From Bacteroidota bacterium (GTDB taxonomy: Bacteria > Bacteroidota > Bacteroidia > NS11-12g > UBA955), in NCBI GenBank assembly GCA_030682255.1, contig JAUXOK010000005.1, forward strand, positions 1 to 56,535: 56,535 nucleotides of DNA. Direction: 5' to 3'. Shown here one piece after another: positions 35,369 through 46,600 of this stretch (positions are counted from its first letter, which is position 1; each line of letters begins with the position of its first letter). The translations under genes were made by a program, and so were the position numbers. The notes beneath the pieces are model-generated. The model saw only the letters and a program-made list of their open reading frames with translations, did no database searches and had not been told where the DNA came from.

Positions 35369-36391
35369 TTAAAGTTTATTTTTTTTCAAACTTTCAATAA
35401 AGGCAATGGTTTTATTGTTTTTTAAAACATCCTCCGCTACAATCCTGCCCAAAATTAGACCAAGGCTTAATGCTTTTGTATCTTTGGTAGTAATTTCAGA
35501 ATCAGGTTTGGTCTTCTCTTTTTCATGTTTAAAAGTATCCAAAACTTTTTCCGTTTCTTTGTTTGGATTTTTCTCATACAGTGGAGAATCAAATATTGAA
35601 ATTTCAGAATTTGTATTAAATCTTCCCTCATGATACGCTATACCTAACACCACTTTTATAATAAAATCGCAATTGTGTGTCAAGGCTTGGTCACCTTTAA
35701 AATTTCCTGTTTTTGTGGCTTGTACAACCGATATGAAAGATGATTTTGGACTCTCGGATTTTAATAATTCTAAAAAATCATTATCAATGCCAGCACTATT
35801 GATACTATCAATGAATATGAAATCAAATTTTTTATAATTCAAATAGTCCCTAATTTCATTTTTATCCTTTAGTTCAACAAAAGTTACTTTGCTTCCCCCG
35901 ATTTCCTTAATTTTTAATTGTAATGTAACACTCTTTCCTTCCTCGACTGCAATGTAACAAACAGTGCCAAAATATTCTTTTAAATAGTCAGCAAAACGAA
36001 TCGTTAAATTACTTTTTCCACCTTTGGGTAATCCCCAAATAATTCCATAAAATGGCTTGGATGGTTTACCAATCAATTCTAAAAATTTACCAGTAAATTT
36101 ATAAGTGATAAACTTCACTTTTAAAAATTCATCTCCTATAAATTCTTTTTTTTTAAATCTTTTTTCAAGTGTTTCTTCCTCTTTTAGTTTATTGTTTTTT
36201 ATGTCCGAACGAACACTGAATGCCTTGTCATTGCTGTTCGGGACGTTCGTTCGACTATGTAAAGAATCTAGTGATTTCATCTCTTGTACATATTTATGTG
36301 CGGTTGATTTGCTTATGGATAATTCTAATGCTATCTCGCTGTAGCTGAATCCATTTTTGAATAATTCAAATGCTTTGATTTTTGGTTTCAT
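35369..36391 (-). CDS. HTH plus RepA-like AAA ATPase
   Basis: This 340-residue protein starts with a helix-turn-helix ('KNGFSYSEIALELSISKSTAHKYVQEM', about 12-40). A RecA/RepA-like ATPase domain follows (about 110-255), with Walker A 'GLPKGGKSNLT', Walker B 'FDFIFIDS' and a sensor-like 'SVVQATKTGNFKGDQALTHNCDFII'. Such 'AAA_25' proteins in mobile elements act in replication or maintenance. Here the DNA-binding part is fused to it, which suggests site-directed action. It is at the end of the minus-strand maintenance operon. The 145 bases between it and the integrase hold nothing recognisable. Confidence 0.75.
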   Translation of the reverse strand: MKPKIKAFELFKNGFSYSEIALELSISKSTAHKYVQEMKSLDSLHSRTNVPNSNDKAFSVRSDIKNNKLKEEETLEKRFKKKEFIGDEFLKVKFITYKFTGKFLELIGKPSKPFYGIIWGLPKGGKSNLTIRFADYLKEYFGTVCYIAVEEGKSVTLQLKIKEIGGSKVTFVELKDKNEIRDYLNYKKFDFIFIDSINSAGIDNDFLELLKSESPKSSFISVVQATKTGNFKGDQALTHNCDFIIKVVLGIAYHEGRFNTNSEISIFDSPLYEKNPNKETEKVLDTFKHEKEKTKPDSEITTKDTKALSLGLILGRIVAEDVLKNNKTIAFIESLKKNKL

Positions 36392-36506
36392 ATTGTTTTA
36401 TGTTTTGTTTTATGTTTTTTGTTTTAAATAGTAACATTAGTAACATCATAAATCTGTTACTGTTGTTACTTATGTGGTAAATCAAATTTTTTGTCATAAA
36501 ATCTAT

Positions 36507-36590
36507 TTACTCTCGTTTTGAATAATTTTTTAATTCAAGTATAAGTCGATTATTGATGTTTTCTAGTTCTGGAATTTGATTTAAGCTCAT
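36507..36590 (-). CDS. 27-residue micro-ORF coupled to the HTH gene
   Basis: ATG at 36590 overlaps the stop of the HTH gene as ATGA. The frame encodes 27 residues (MSLNQIPELENINNRLILEL and seven more, ending KRE) and stops at 36507. A strong AAGGAGG lies seven bases upstream of the ATG, which is unusual for this phylum, although it also encodes Lys-Glu-Glu of the upstream protein. The sequence is leucine/isoleucine-patterned and could form a short amphipathic or coiled-coil helix. It precedes the AAA ATPase gene by about 115 bases. Function unknown, and it could be chance. Confidence 0.4.
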   Translation of the reverse strand: MSLNQIPELENINNRLILELKNYSKRE

Positions 36591-36907
36591 ATTAATTCCT
36601 CCTTTTCATGATTTGAAATACTTTTGTTGGAACTCTCCTTTTTGCCTTCTTGCATCCAATTGTCTAAATCAGCTTTAATAAACATGACCCTTCTAGATTT
36701 TTTAACAAAAGGAATTTTGCCATTAGAGGTGTAACCATAGAGGGTTTGCTCTGCCAATCCAAGGTACTTGGCAGCCTCTTTGATGCTCATAGGCTTTTCT
36801 GGAGGAGGAATAGGTGGGGGCGTTTTTTGTTCGCTTAATACTCTGCGAACTGTTTTTTGAATTAAATGTTCTAATTCTTCGGGGGTAGTGACGATGATGT
36901 TTTGCAT
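36587..36907 (-). CDS. Excisionase-like HTH protein
   Basis: This 106-residue protein has an N-terminal helical stretch, a proline-rich linker ('PPPIPPPEK', about 31-39) and an HTH_17/MerR-like excisionase domain (about 41-88): 'MSIKEAAKYLGLAEQTLYGYTSNGKIPFVKKSRRVMFIKADLDNWM'-type pattern, with the 'AAKYLGL' helix as its core. Proteins of this kind act as recombination directionality factors or repressors in Bacteroidota elements. Its stop overlaps the 27-residue micro-ORF. It heads the two- or three-gene unit that includes the AAA ATPase. Confidence 0.85.
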   Translation of the reverse strand: MQNIIVTTPEELEHLIQKTVRRVLSEQKTPPPIPPPEKPMSIKEAAKYLGLAEQTLYGYTSNGKIPFVKKSRRVMFIKADLDNWMQEGKKESSNKSISNHEKEELI

Positions 36908-36983
36908 AGTTGTGTAAAATTCTGTTGCAAAACAAAATCATTATGTTCCCAAAAAATCAAACTTGGATTCCAAGTTGGAGTAA

Positions 36984-37796
36984 CTATTTCTTTAAATATT
37001 CTTCATATGCAGATTTGATTTTGTCAAATAATTCTAATTGATCGTGTCCACCATTTGTATAATTTTTGTTTTTTGAGAAATTTGATTGCCAGCTTTTACT
37101 TAATTCAACATTAAATGCTATTGCTAATTCTTCAACTATTTTAGTAATTTCACCTTTCCCATTATTTATAAACTTTGCATTAAATAATGCATAAATTAAT
37201 TTAACAAACTCAGTTTTGCTATTTCCGCTAGTCCATTTTATTATCAAATCATTAGTATCTTTTTCTAATTTTATGTTATTGTTTTCAATTACAGTGATTT
37301 TATTTATGTTTCTTTTGAATGGAATTGGAGAAATTAATTCTTGTTTTGCTTTGATCGCTTTTTTATTTAAGTTGTTTTCATGTTTTGAGTATTTTTCGGG
37401 AAATTCTTCTCGTATAAAATCTATAAAACACTGATATGCTGTAAACTTAGCAAAATATTTAGTAATTTGAAAAGAGTTTGCTTTTTCAAAGAAACTATCT
37501 TCATACTTTATTTTATGCCTTTTATGAGCTTCCCTATTTTCAAAAATATCAGTAATAACATTTTCAAATGATAATCCACGCTCATATTTATAAAGAAAAT
37601 TATTCAAGATTTGATTTCTTGTTGGGTTTGAAATAAAACAATAGTAATAATTTATTAAGTTATATTCTATTAATTCATCAATCACCAAATCTTTATTTCT
37701 TGCTATTTGAATTTTTTTTAAGAATTTTTGTTTCATTATTTCATAAAACTTTAATTCAAGTTCTTGAAAATAGTTTTCGTTCGTGTTATTTGTCAT
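36984..37796 (-). CDS. RteC-like domain protein
   Basis: This 270-residue protein is mostly helical. Its C-terminal third ('IKWTSGNSKTEFVKLIYALF', then 'NNGKGEITKIVEELAIAFNVEL') matches the RteC pattern, the regulator that activates excision of CTnDOT-type conjugative transposons. In that pattern, W-x-G-S-K-T-E-L-V-E-L-I-Y-A-L is followed by an 'in-n-G-k' strand. The N-terminal part also resembles RteC in having long charged helices but is not diagnostic. Its ATG overlaps the 85-residue gene's stop as ATGA. It is probably the excision regulator of this element. Confidence 0.6.
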   Translation of the reverse strand: MTNNTNENYFQELELKFYEIMKQKFLKKIQIARNKDLVIDELIEYNLINYYYCFISNPTRNQILNNFLYKYERGLSFENVITDIFENREAHKRHKIKYEDSFFEKANSFQITKYFAKFTAYQCFIDFIREEFPEKYSKHENNLNKKAIKAKQELISPIPFKRNINKITVIENNNIKLEKDTNDLIIKWTSGNSKTEFVKLIYALFNAKFINNGKGEITKIVEELAIAFNVELSKSWQSNFSKNKNYTNGGHDQLELFDKIKSAYEEYLKK

Positions 37797-38050
37797 TGTT
37801 TGATATTGTTAGATTTATAGTTTTCATTCCATTTTTCAAGTTCCCATTCTGCAATTTCAGCAATTTTTAATTCTTTAAAAGTTTGCAAATACATTTCATA
37901 ACCTTCCAATTCCATTTCTGTCCAATTTGACAATATTAAATCATTTTTCAATGTCAACAATTTAGTTTTAACAATTCCATCAATAGGACGATGAGGCGGT
38001 GTTTCTATTTCACCAATACTCCATAAGAATTTTAAATACAGGTTAAACAT
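37793..38050 (-). CDS. Small hypothetical protein, acidic-helical
   Basis: This 85-residue protein is not recognised. It has a hydrophobic start ('MFNLYLKFLWSIG'), a short proline-containing loop and a helical, Glu/Trp-rich second half ('EMELEGYEMYLQTFKELKIAEIAEWELEKW'). It overlaps the upstream 101-residue gene by 19 bases and the RteC-like gene by ATGA, so all three are probably translated together. It should belong to the element's regulatory module. Confidence 0.55.
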   Translation of the reverse strand: MFNLYLKFLWSIGEIETPPHRPIDGIVKTKLLTLKNDLILSNWTEMELEGYEMYLQTFKELKIAEIAEWELEKWNENYKSNNIKQ

Positions 38051-38337
38051 TTTTGTGTAACTACAAATCTTAAGGTGTTGTTATTTAAAATACCTTCAAA
38101 CTCAATGGTAAGTATATCTTTAATCTCTGATACTTTTTCTATGTACTCATCAGTATTGATTTTCTTTTTATAGAACTCTGCATACTCATTACATAGGACT
38201 TCAGCTCTTAATTTAAATTGATAGGTGGTTTTTGTTTTATCTTGAATATCAAACACTGGATATTCTTTATTTCTATTGCTAACAGCTACTTGATAAGCAT
38301 TTTGGAACAAGCTGTTTTTTATAAATGGTGTTTTCAT
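38032..38337 (-). CDS. Small hypothetical protein
   Basis: This protein of about 101 residues is not recognised. I chose ATG 38337 because it lies just after the stop of the upstream gene; the ATG ten codons earlier overlaps it. It has no signal peptide. The middle is strongly charged ('NEYAEFYKKKINTDEYIEKVSEIKD') and the end ('EGILNNNTLRFVVTQKC') looks beta-rich. It overlaps the next gene by 19 bases and is part of the same minus-strand operon. Confidence 0.5.
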   Translation of the reverse strand: MKTPFIKNSLFQNAYQVAVSNRNKEYPVFDIQDKTKTTYQFKLRAEVLCNEYAEFYKKKINTDEYIEKVSEIKDILTIEFEGILNNNTLRFVVTQKCLTCI

Positions 38338-38341
38338 AGTT

Positions 38342-38566
38342 TTACACCCCTCTTTCATAAGTTTCATTAAATACTTCTTTTAACAATCGACCCTCGACAA
38401 ACCTATTGGAACCAGGACAAACTTTGAACTCTAAATTAAGTATCAACTGAGTGGCATTAATTAATGATATTTCTTCTTCTCTAAATCTTACTAATTTGGG
38501 TACTATGACAATTGCAATTTCACCTATATGTGCAGATATTAGTTTGTAACCAAAAGATATTCCCAT
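38342..38566 (-). CDS. Small hypothetical protein
   Basis: This 74-residue protein is not recognised. It is compact with hydrophobic strands ('GEIAIVIVPKLVRF', 'ISLINATQLILNLEFKVCPG') and a basic/acidic end. It has no signal peptide. It heads the minus-strand operon of four small genes up to the RteC-like gene, and its stop is four bases before the next ATG. Confidence 0.5.
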   Translation of the reverse strand: MGISFGYKLISAHIGEIAIVIVPKLVRFREEEISLINATQLILNLEFKVCPGSNRFVEGRLLKEVFNETYERGV

Positions 38567-38911
38567 TTCAATGAGCTATAAAATATAAAAAAAATGTCAG
38601 CACTTTTCAAGTCGTGAAATTACAAATATTTATTATTTTTAAAAAAATAAAATTCATCTTAATTACTTGAAAATTAATTGTTTTTACTTTGCATATATTG
38701 ACTTTGTGTAATCTAAGTATTTATACTTAATTTATGTTTTTTATTAAAAAAAGTTTGTTTTATTGATTAGAATGTTTTTGCTTTGCTGAAAACTACTACA
38801 ATTTCTAATTTATGAAAATGCATTCACTAAAACCCAAAAACAGGTTTTCATCAAGTTATTCAACTTGTTACAATTATTTTTCAATAATCTTAATTAAATA
38901 ATCCAATTATC
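38567..38911. other. Gene-free divergent regulatory region, 345 bases
   Basis: This AT-rich stretch separates the minus-strand maintenance operon from the plus-strand RHS operon and must hold both promoters. The only structure I see is the perfect inverted repeat TAAGTA-TTTA-TACTTA (38714-38729), a possible operator. I found no convincing TAnnTTTG box and no ORF of useful length. Confidence 0.4.
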
Positions 38912-40030
38912 ATGAATACAAAACCCCTTTCATTGAATTTTAAGTTTTTAATATTAGCAACATTGCTTTTGTTAAACACTAAATCTTATGCCCAATTGAA
39001 TATACAATTTAATGGGGTTAATGAGTATTTATTTAACAGTAGTCAGGTTTTAAATTTTACCGCCATTAATTCTAATTCAAAATCGTATCAGGTTTATTTC
39101 ATTGGCAAAATCAAAGACCAAAACAATGATATTGTCTTGGAATATAAAACTACCAATGTCCTATTAAATGTTGGCGCCAATATTTTTTCTAAATTCAACA
39201 TCAGTTTCAGTGAACTTCGATTTTTAAATAGCGATATTTTGGAAGTTGAAGAAAAATCAGGGGTATTTCCTTATGGCGCCTATCAGATATGTATGTATGC
39301 GCAATGTGTTGAAGCAAATTGTGGTGATGTTGGCGTTAATGGTGGGATGGAAACCCCAGAGTGTATAACTGTAAAGGTAGAAAATCCAACGCCTTTATTA
39401 TTAGCATATCCTGATAATGAATCCGAAATTGAAGTAACTCGCCCTATGTATTTATGGATTCCACCAAGCCCTATAGCCAGTTCTAGTCAGTTAAACTACC
39501 GTATGCGCCTAGTAGAAATCATGGATGGGCAATCCAAATCAGATGCTTTAACGATGAATCGTCCTTTGATAGAGGAATCTGGTATTATGAAACCATCACT
39601 GATGCACCCTTTAGATGTGCCCGAACTGGAAAAAGGCAAATGGTATGCTTGGGAGGTAGAGGCTTATGTGGGTCAAACTTTCATAGCGAGAAGCGAGCAA
39701 TGGAAATTTAAGGTAAAAAAGGAGGAGGAGAAGAAGGAAAAACCCAGTTATGTTTTATTAAAAACGGATGATAATTCTGTATATCAATTTAAAGATATTT
39801 TATACTTTACTTATATTGAAAATAGAATTAACAATGCTTTAGAAGTAAAAATATATAATTTAGAAGAACAATTGATATACAATGGTGGAAATAACTTTGA
39901 GGCGATTCGTGGTGAAAACTCATACGATATAAAACTAAATGAAGGCAAATTCTATAAGAATACAATTTATATTTTAGTTTTAAAAAATATTTACAATGAA
40001 CAGTATGTTTTGAAGTTTAAACTTTTATAA
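38912..40030 (+). CDS. Exported FN3-like protein, first gene of RHS operon
   Basis: This 372-residue protein has a signal peptide ('FLILATLLLLNTKSYAQ'), a beta-rich N-terminal domain with four Cys in 'ICMYAQCVEANCGD...ECIT' (about 125-150), and a fibronectin type III-like domain (about 160-268): 'PLLLAYPDNESEIEVTRPMYLWIPP' to 'GKWYAWEVEAYVGQTFIARSEQWKFKV'. A charged 'KKEEEKKEK' linker precedes a second, short Ig-like domain. It is probably a surface or periplasmic partner of the RHS giants. The lipoprotein gene follows after two bases. Confidence 0.65.
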   Translation: MNTKPLSLNFKFLILATLLLLNTKSYAQLNIQFNGVNEYLFNSSQVLNFTAINSNSKSYQVYFIGKIKDQNNDIVLEYKTTNVLLNVGANIFSKFNISFSELRFLNSDILEVEEKSGVFPYGAYQICMYAQCVEANCGDVGVNGGMETPECITVKVENPTPLLLAYPDNESEIEVTRPMYLWIPPSPIASSSQLNYRMRLVEIMDGQSKSDALTMNRPLIEESGIMKPSLMHPLDVPELEKGKWYAWEVEAYVGQTFIARSEQWKFKVKKEEEKKEKPSYVLLKTDDNSVYQFKDILYFTYIENRINNALEVKIYNLEEQLIYNGGNNFEAIRGENSYDIKLNEGKFYKNTIYILVLKNIYNEQYVLKFKLL

Positions 40031-40032
40031 AA

Positions 40033-40602
40033 TTGAGACAGTTTTTTTACATATTGTTTATTGTATTCATTCATTCAAGTTGCAACAAAAAGCTTGAACC
40101 TATAGAATATGTCAATTGGTTTAAAACTGGTAATGAAAATTTAATTGAAAATAAATCAGATCAATATATTTATCAAATCAGATACATATCACCAGAAGCA
40201 ACACTCTTGTTAGAATTTGGTCAAGAAAAAGATTCAATCAAAAAATATTTAATAGAAGAAAAAAACTGGTCAAAATTTGACTTAAAAATTTATACATTAG
40301 ACAAAAAGCAAGATGTATTGAAATATAACAACAAACATAAAAATGATTATTTCCAGAAAATGCAGTATTTGATTACAAACATCAACGAAGATATAACAGC
40401 AATCAATAAAGAAGGCACTAAAGTACCATGTGCATTTCATCATTTTGAGAGAGCTTATAACATATCGCCATACATTAATCTGACTTTTTCATTTATGGAA
40501 AAAATAGAAAACTTAAAAGAAATAAATATTGAATCTAAACTCGATAATTCAAAAATTTCTATACCACTAAAACAAACCCAATTGCCTAAATTAAAATTAT
40601 AA
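40033..40602 (+). CDS. Small lipoprotein in the RHS operon
   Basis: This 189-residue protein has a lipoprotein signal ('ILFIVFIHSSCNK', Cys17), so it is lipid-anchored. The mature part is charged and beta/helix mixed, with no family that I recognise. The start is TTG 40033, two bases after the upstream stop; no in-frame ATG exists before the middle of the protein. It lies five bases upstream of the first giant gene. A role as an anchor or chaperone for the giant is inference. Confidence 0.6.
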   Translation: MRQFFYILFIVFIHSSCNKKLEPIEYVNWFKTGNENLIENKSDQYIYQIRYISPEATLLLEFGQEKDSIKKYLIEEKNWSKFDLKIYTLDKKQDVLKYNNKHKNDYFQKMQYLITNINEDITAINKEGTKVPCAFHHFERAYNISPYINLTFSFMEKIENLKEINIESKLDNSKISIPLKQTQLPKLKL

Positions 40603-40607
40603 AAAAT

Positions 40608-43600
40608 ATGCAAAAGAGAAGATCAACTAAAATAAAACTAACATCTGTTCTTTTTATATTCATACACCTTACTGAAGTCTGTTATCCTACTATCAGTTTT
40701 GCATTAACTGGTGGACCAAGTCAGCCTGAGGTACAAAGTTTTGAGCCAGTTGGCACAAGTGAAATGGTGGATTTATTTTCTGGAGATTTTAATTATAACA
40801 TACCTCTTTTAGATGTAGGTGGATACCCTATAAATATTGCATACCATGCAGGAGTTACAATGGATCAAGAAGCCAGTTGGACAGGCTTAGGTTGGAATAT
40901 TAATGCTGGAGTTATAAATAGAGATATGAGGGGTTTGCCAGATGATTTTAGAGGCGATTTAATCGAAAAAGAAACTCATATAAGACCAAACATAAACACT
41001 TCAGCCAACTTAGGTTTACCAATTGCAGAGTTTGAATTATTTGGATTAAAACCTTATTTTATCAAACCAGAAGCTAAAATAAATTTTAATGTTGGAATTA
41101 GATATAACAATTACAAAGGTGTAGGATTTGATATTGGTATTTCACCAACAATGTCAATTGGAGAATCAAATAGCACAAAACTAACAGCGGGTCTAGGATT
41201 AAATTACTCGTCTTCGGGTGGAATTAATGTTAATCCCAGTTTAAGTTTAAGTAATAGAATTGATGGGGAAATTAAAGAAGGAGCGTATGCAAAAACAGGT
41301 GTTCAAGTTGGCACAAGTTTTAATTCCAGACAAGGCTTGCAAGCATTTAATTATGGTATTAGTTATGGTATAAATAATAAAAAAAATAATGAAATAGCAG
41401 GCAAAAGCATTGGCTCTAGTCATTCTTTTGGCATTCAAACATACACACCTCAAATTTCAATGCCTATGAAAACGCATTCATTAACAATGAGTATAGGCAC
41501 TGGGCCTGAATATACAGGTGCTTTCCCTAAAATTAATTTATCTGGATCATATAGCCAAACAATGCTTTCTGAGACTAAAACATCAAAAAATGCTTATGGT
41601 TATATGTATGAAGATGCACATAGAATGGTTGAAGAGCAGGATGACCATGATTTTTTGTTAGATTATAACAGAGAAAACGATGGTTCATTTACAAAAAAAA
41701 CCAAAAATTTACCATTAACCAATCACACATATGACATATATTCTGTAGCAGGTCATGGGGTTGGAGGATCTTATAGATTATTTAGAGGAGACATTGGAAT
41801 AATTGGTGATGATTATACAAAAACAACCAGTACTAGCGGTAGTGGAGGTCTTGAATTAGGGTTTGGAAACATTGCACATTTTGGAGTTGATGTAAATGCT
41901 ACTTTTCATAAAAGTGAATCTGGAGCATGGGTGGGCAACAGAAAAGAATGGAAAAGAGATAAACCAAAAAATAAATACAATGTAGCTAGAGAGATTTTTG
42001 GTTTTAGGGGCATAGACGTAACAATAACTTCGATTGATTATGAAGCTTCTTACTTTAAAAAAGCTGGAGAGATGTTGCCAATTGATGAAACTAATTATAA
42101 TTTCATCAAAAACAATCAAGCGATTTCTTTAAATCCTTTAAGTTTGGAAGAATCTAGTGCTATATCTTTGTTTTCAAATAAACCTAATACAAATTATTTG
42201 AGTTCAAATTATCTTAGATATTCAGACAGAGATAAAACAACAAGAAAAATTAGAGATAAGAGAAATCAAATATTTAATCCCTTAACTGTTAAAGATAGAG
42301 GTATAGCAGGTTTAACCAAATACTTGAATTACGAGAATATAAATCCGCCCATTTATGATCCTTATAAAACTTCTAAACTAACACCGCAACGCCCTAATCA
42401 TCATACTTCTGAAATTTCTATTGTTGGTGAAGATGGTATGAGGTATTATTATGGAATTCCTGCTTATAATAATATCCAAAAAGAAGCTGCTTTTAATGTT
42501 TCTGGTAGGTCTAAAAACAATGCAATTGGTCAAGTAGATTACAATGCAGGAAGTGATAATACGATTAATAATAGACAAGGAAGAGATCATTATTACAATA
42601 AAACCACAACACCTGCTTATGCACATTCCTATTTATTAACTGGGATAGTAAGTAGTGATTATGTTGATTTAACAGGGGATGGTATTTCAAACGATGATTT
42701 TGGAACATCCGTAAAAGTAAATTATTCTCGCGTTTATGAAAATTATAATTGGAGGGTTCCTTATAATCAAAACAAGGCATCCTTATCAGAAGGAATAAGA
42801 AGTACTGATAATGATGACAAGGGTTCTTATGTATATGGCCAAAAAGAAATCTGGCATATTTCATCCATTGAAAGTAAAACTCATATTGCCTTTTTTAGAA
42901 TTTCGCCAAGGGAAGATGGTTTAGGTGTTTTAGGCGAAAATGGAGGTAAAAATCCAGATCAAAAGTCTTATAAATTAGATAAAATCGAATTGTATTCTAA
43001 ACAGGATATCGAATTTCAAAAATTGAATGCTAAACCAGTTAAAGTGGTACATTTTCAATATGATTATTCGCTTTGTCCTAATGTAGACAATAACACTGGA
43101 GCAACCTTGCCATTAGTTGAGGGAAATGACAATAAAGGAAAGCTGACATTAAAAAAAATATGGTTTACTTACGGCACATCTCACAGAGGCAGAACTGCTC
43201 CATACTCTTTTGAATATGCAGGTATCAATGGACAAAGCGGAATAAATCCAAACTATAACTTAAAAGGAAATGATGCATGGGGTAATTACAAAGAAATGAA
43301 AGCAAACAACAATTCACCAAGTGGGGATTTGTCAAATTCCGATTATCCATATACAGATCCAAATAAAACAATATCAGACCAAAATTCTTTTGCTTGGTGT
43401 TTAACTCAGATTAATTTGCCATCGGGAGGCAAAATAAAAGTTACTTATGAAGCAGATGATTATGGTTATGTAGAAAATAATAGAGCTTTAGAAATGACAA
43501 AAATTGCGGGATTTGGAAATTTTGAAGACAAGGTTAACAAGGGCGATAGAATTTTTTATCCTAGTGGAAAAGACAGGCATACTGATTTGATTTTCTTTAA

Positions 43601-46600
43601 TTTAAATGAGTCATATTCAGGTTCCAATCCATCAGAATACATTAAGAAAAGATATTTAGAAAACTTAAATTACATCCAATTTAATGTATTTGCATATTTA
43701 AGAGATAAAAAAGGAACTTCTAATGATGTCTATGAGTTTGTAAAAGGTTATTGCGAAATAGATTGGACAAAAGGTTGTGGCATGACATCAAGCACTGAAG
43801 CTTGGGTAGCTATTAAAAAAATGCATATCAATGATAAAGACGATGGGAATGACAGGCAAATGGTGAATCCTATTGCTAAGACAATATGGAATCATACAAG
43901 GCTATATTTACCTCATTTAGTTTATCCTGAGCCAGACAATCAAACACAAACACCTGATAAGCAATTGTTATCTCTTATTCATGTTATTGGTTCAGATTTT
44001 TATAGAAATTTTAGAGGTATCAACAAATCATTAGAGGATCAAAAATTTGGATACAGAATTTCAAAAGCTAAATCGTGGATACGTTTGAATTCTCCCGACA
44101 AAAAAAGAATTGGAGGCGGACATCGGGTTAAGAAAATTGAAATGTCGGATGAATGGCAAGACATGGCTTTTCCTTCTGATAACAATGCTACCTCAGTTTA
44201 TGGGCAAGAATATGAATACACAAAACTAGAAAAACAAACCAATGGTGAAGTATGGGAAATTAGTTCTGGTGTTGCAGCAAATATTCCAGGTTTCATGAGC
44301 GATGAACACCCACTAGTTCAACCAAGATTTTCTAGTGAAGATTACGTCTTGGTTTCAGATATTGAAACTTATGAAGACAGACCTATAGGTGAATCTTTTT
44401 TTCAAGGAGCGAATGTTGGTTACAGTCAAGTTAAAGTAAAAAGCATTACACCAAGTAATGTTGTAAGAACCGCAGCAGGATATACCGTTAATGAATTTTA
44501 TACAGCTTATGACTACCCAACTATCGTAAGTTCAACAGAGTTATTTCAACATCACATAGAGCCAATGCCATTTTTCTCAATGTTTCAAATAAAAAGAGAA
44601 CATAAAGCCATCGCTGCTCAGGGTTTTTCAATAGAATTGAACGATATGCATGGCAAGCCTAAAGCTCAATACACCTTTGGTGAAGGCAAAAAAGACCCTT
44701 TGTCTTGGTCTAAATCTTATTATAAGACTAATTCTAAATTCAGACCACAATCTTTAAATAATAAAGTTTTAACCATCGCACCCGATAAAACCATTAAAGA
44801 AAAAGAAATTGGTGTTGAATATGATTTTGTTATTGACAATAGACAACAAGAAGCTGTAACTTATTCAGCTGGTATTAATTTTAATACAGAAGCATTTGCC
44901 TTATTAATTTTTCCAGTAGTAGTTCCAGCTGTAATACCTTCTTTTTCTAAAGAAGAGGTTGGTTTTAAATCAACTGTTGGAACTAAAGTAATAAAAAGAT
45001 ACGGTGTTTTAGATAGTACAGTAGCTTTTCAAGAAGGCAGTTCAATCACTACATCCAATCTTTTGTATGATGATCAAACAGGTGAAGTTTTACTCACCAG
45101 TGTTGAAAACGAGTTTAATGATAGGGTATATAATTTGACTTATCCTGCACATTGGGCTTATGAAGGCATGGGGCAAGCCTATAAAAACATTGGTTTTTAT
45201 ATGAATCAAGTTACTATTAAATCTGATGCAATTGTTTTTCCAAATAATATTAATTCAGCTAATTATTTAGTACCAGGTGATGAATGTTTGGTTCAATATC
45301 CAAATGGTATTGAAAAAATAGGTTGGGTTTATTTAGGCAATGGTAATAAATTGAATTTTATTGACGATCAGGGCTATGCTTTAGATAATGGAGAGAATAT
45401 TCAAATTAAAGTTATTCGATCTGGCAGAAGAAATACACCTAAATCTCCAATTTCTACTTTTACTACTTTAAGCAATCCTCTTGTAAAAGCACCCAATGGT
45501 TCTTATTCTCTCAATATTATTAATGTAACAAATACCGAAGCCATAGAATACAAAGAAAATTGGAAAACGCACTTGGATTTGGTGCCTTACTTTAAATGCG
45601 ATACTTTGGGTTCTGACAATTATAGAAATTTTGTTAATTTTATAGATGATTTACCTAATCAACAAAAAATGGTAAAAACAAAATATCTTGTAACGGATAA
45701 TTTTTCGCTATTTACAGAATTTAAAAGAAATGACACTGTATTTAAGATCCAAGTGTTAATTCATCAAAAAGGCGGTGGTGGATATATTGGAAAAGATACC
45801 TGCAATTATGAGGATTCCGTTTTTATTAGGTATTGTTGGTTAGACTCAAACGATCAAAACAAATGTTATCCTAAGCAATTAGCAGAAATTGTTGGTGTTG
45901 TAAATTTCATACCAAGACCGTCAGTTTTGCATTTTGATGGCTATGATCACTATTGGGCTAAAGTAAAAGCTAAAGATTATAATTCTACATTTATATCAAT
46001 GGTCGAGATGAGTAATAACGCTAAACCATACAGAGATTCAATGAGTAAATATTTGAATCTTAAATGTAAAGGTTTGTCTTATGTTGATACAATAAGTAAC
46101 ATGAAGTTATGGTATCAATACTCATTTAATACGTATAATTCAAAATACCGAATGGGTTTTACTATTGTTGATAGTATTTGTTCTTGTAGTGATATAGAGT
46201 TTATTTTCAATCAACCCAACAGATATAAAACTGTTTTGGATTATTATAATTATCAACCTCATGGAACTAATACTATAAAATGTAAAGTTATAGTTCTTAC
46301 TGAAAACAATCAACAAGATACTTTAGATGCCATTGTTAAGTCTTGTATTCCACTGATGAAATGTCAATATTATTGTGGAGATGCTTATGCTGAAAAGGTA
46401 ATTAATCCATACAGAGCCAATATGTTAGGCAATTGGAGACCCTTTAAGTCTTATAAATATTTAGGAGAAAGAACTTATCAAGCGGGCTCTCCTAATACGA
46501 GAAGTGATGGAAAATACACCACATTCTCTTCTTATTGGAATTACAATGCAGGCAGTAAAAAACACATACCAAACAATGCTGACAACAAATGGGTAAATGC

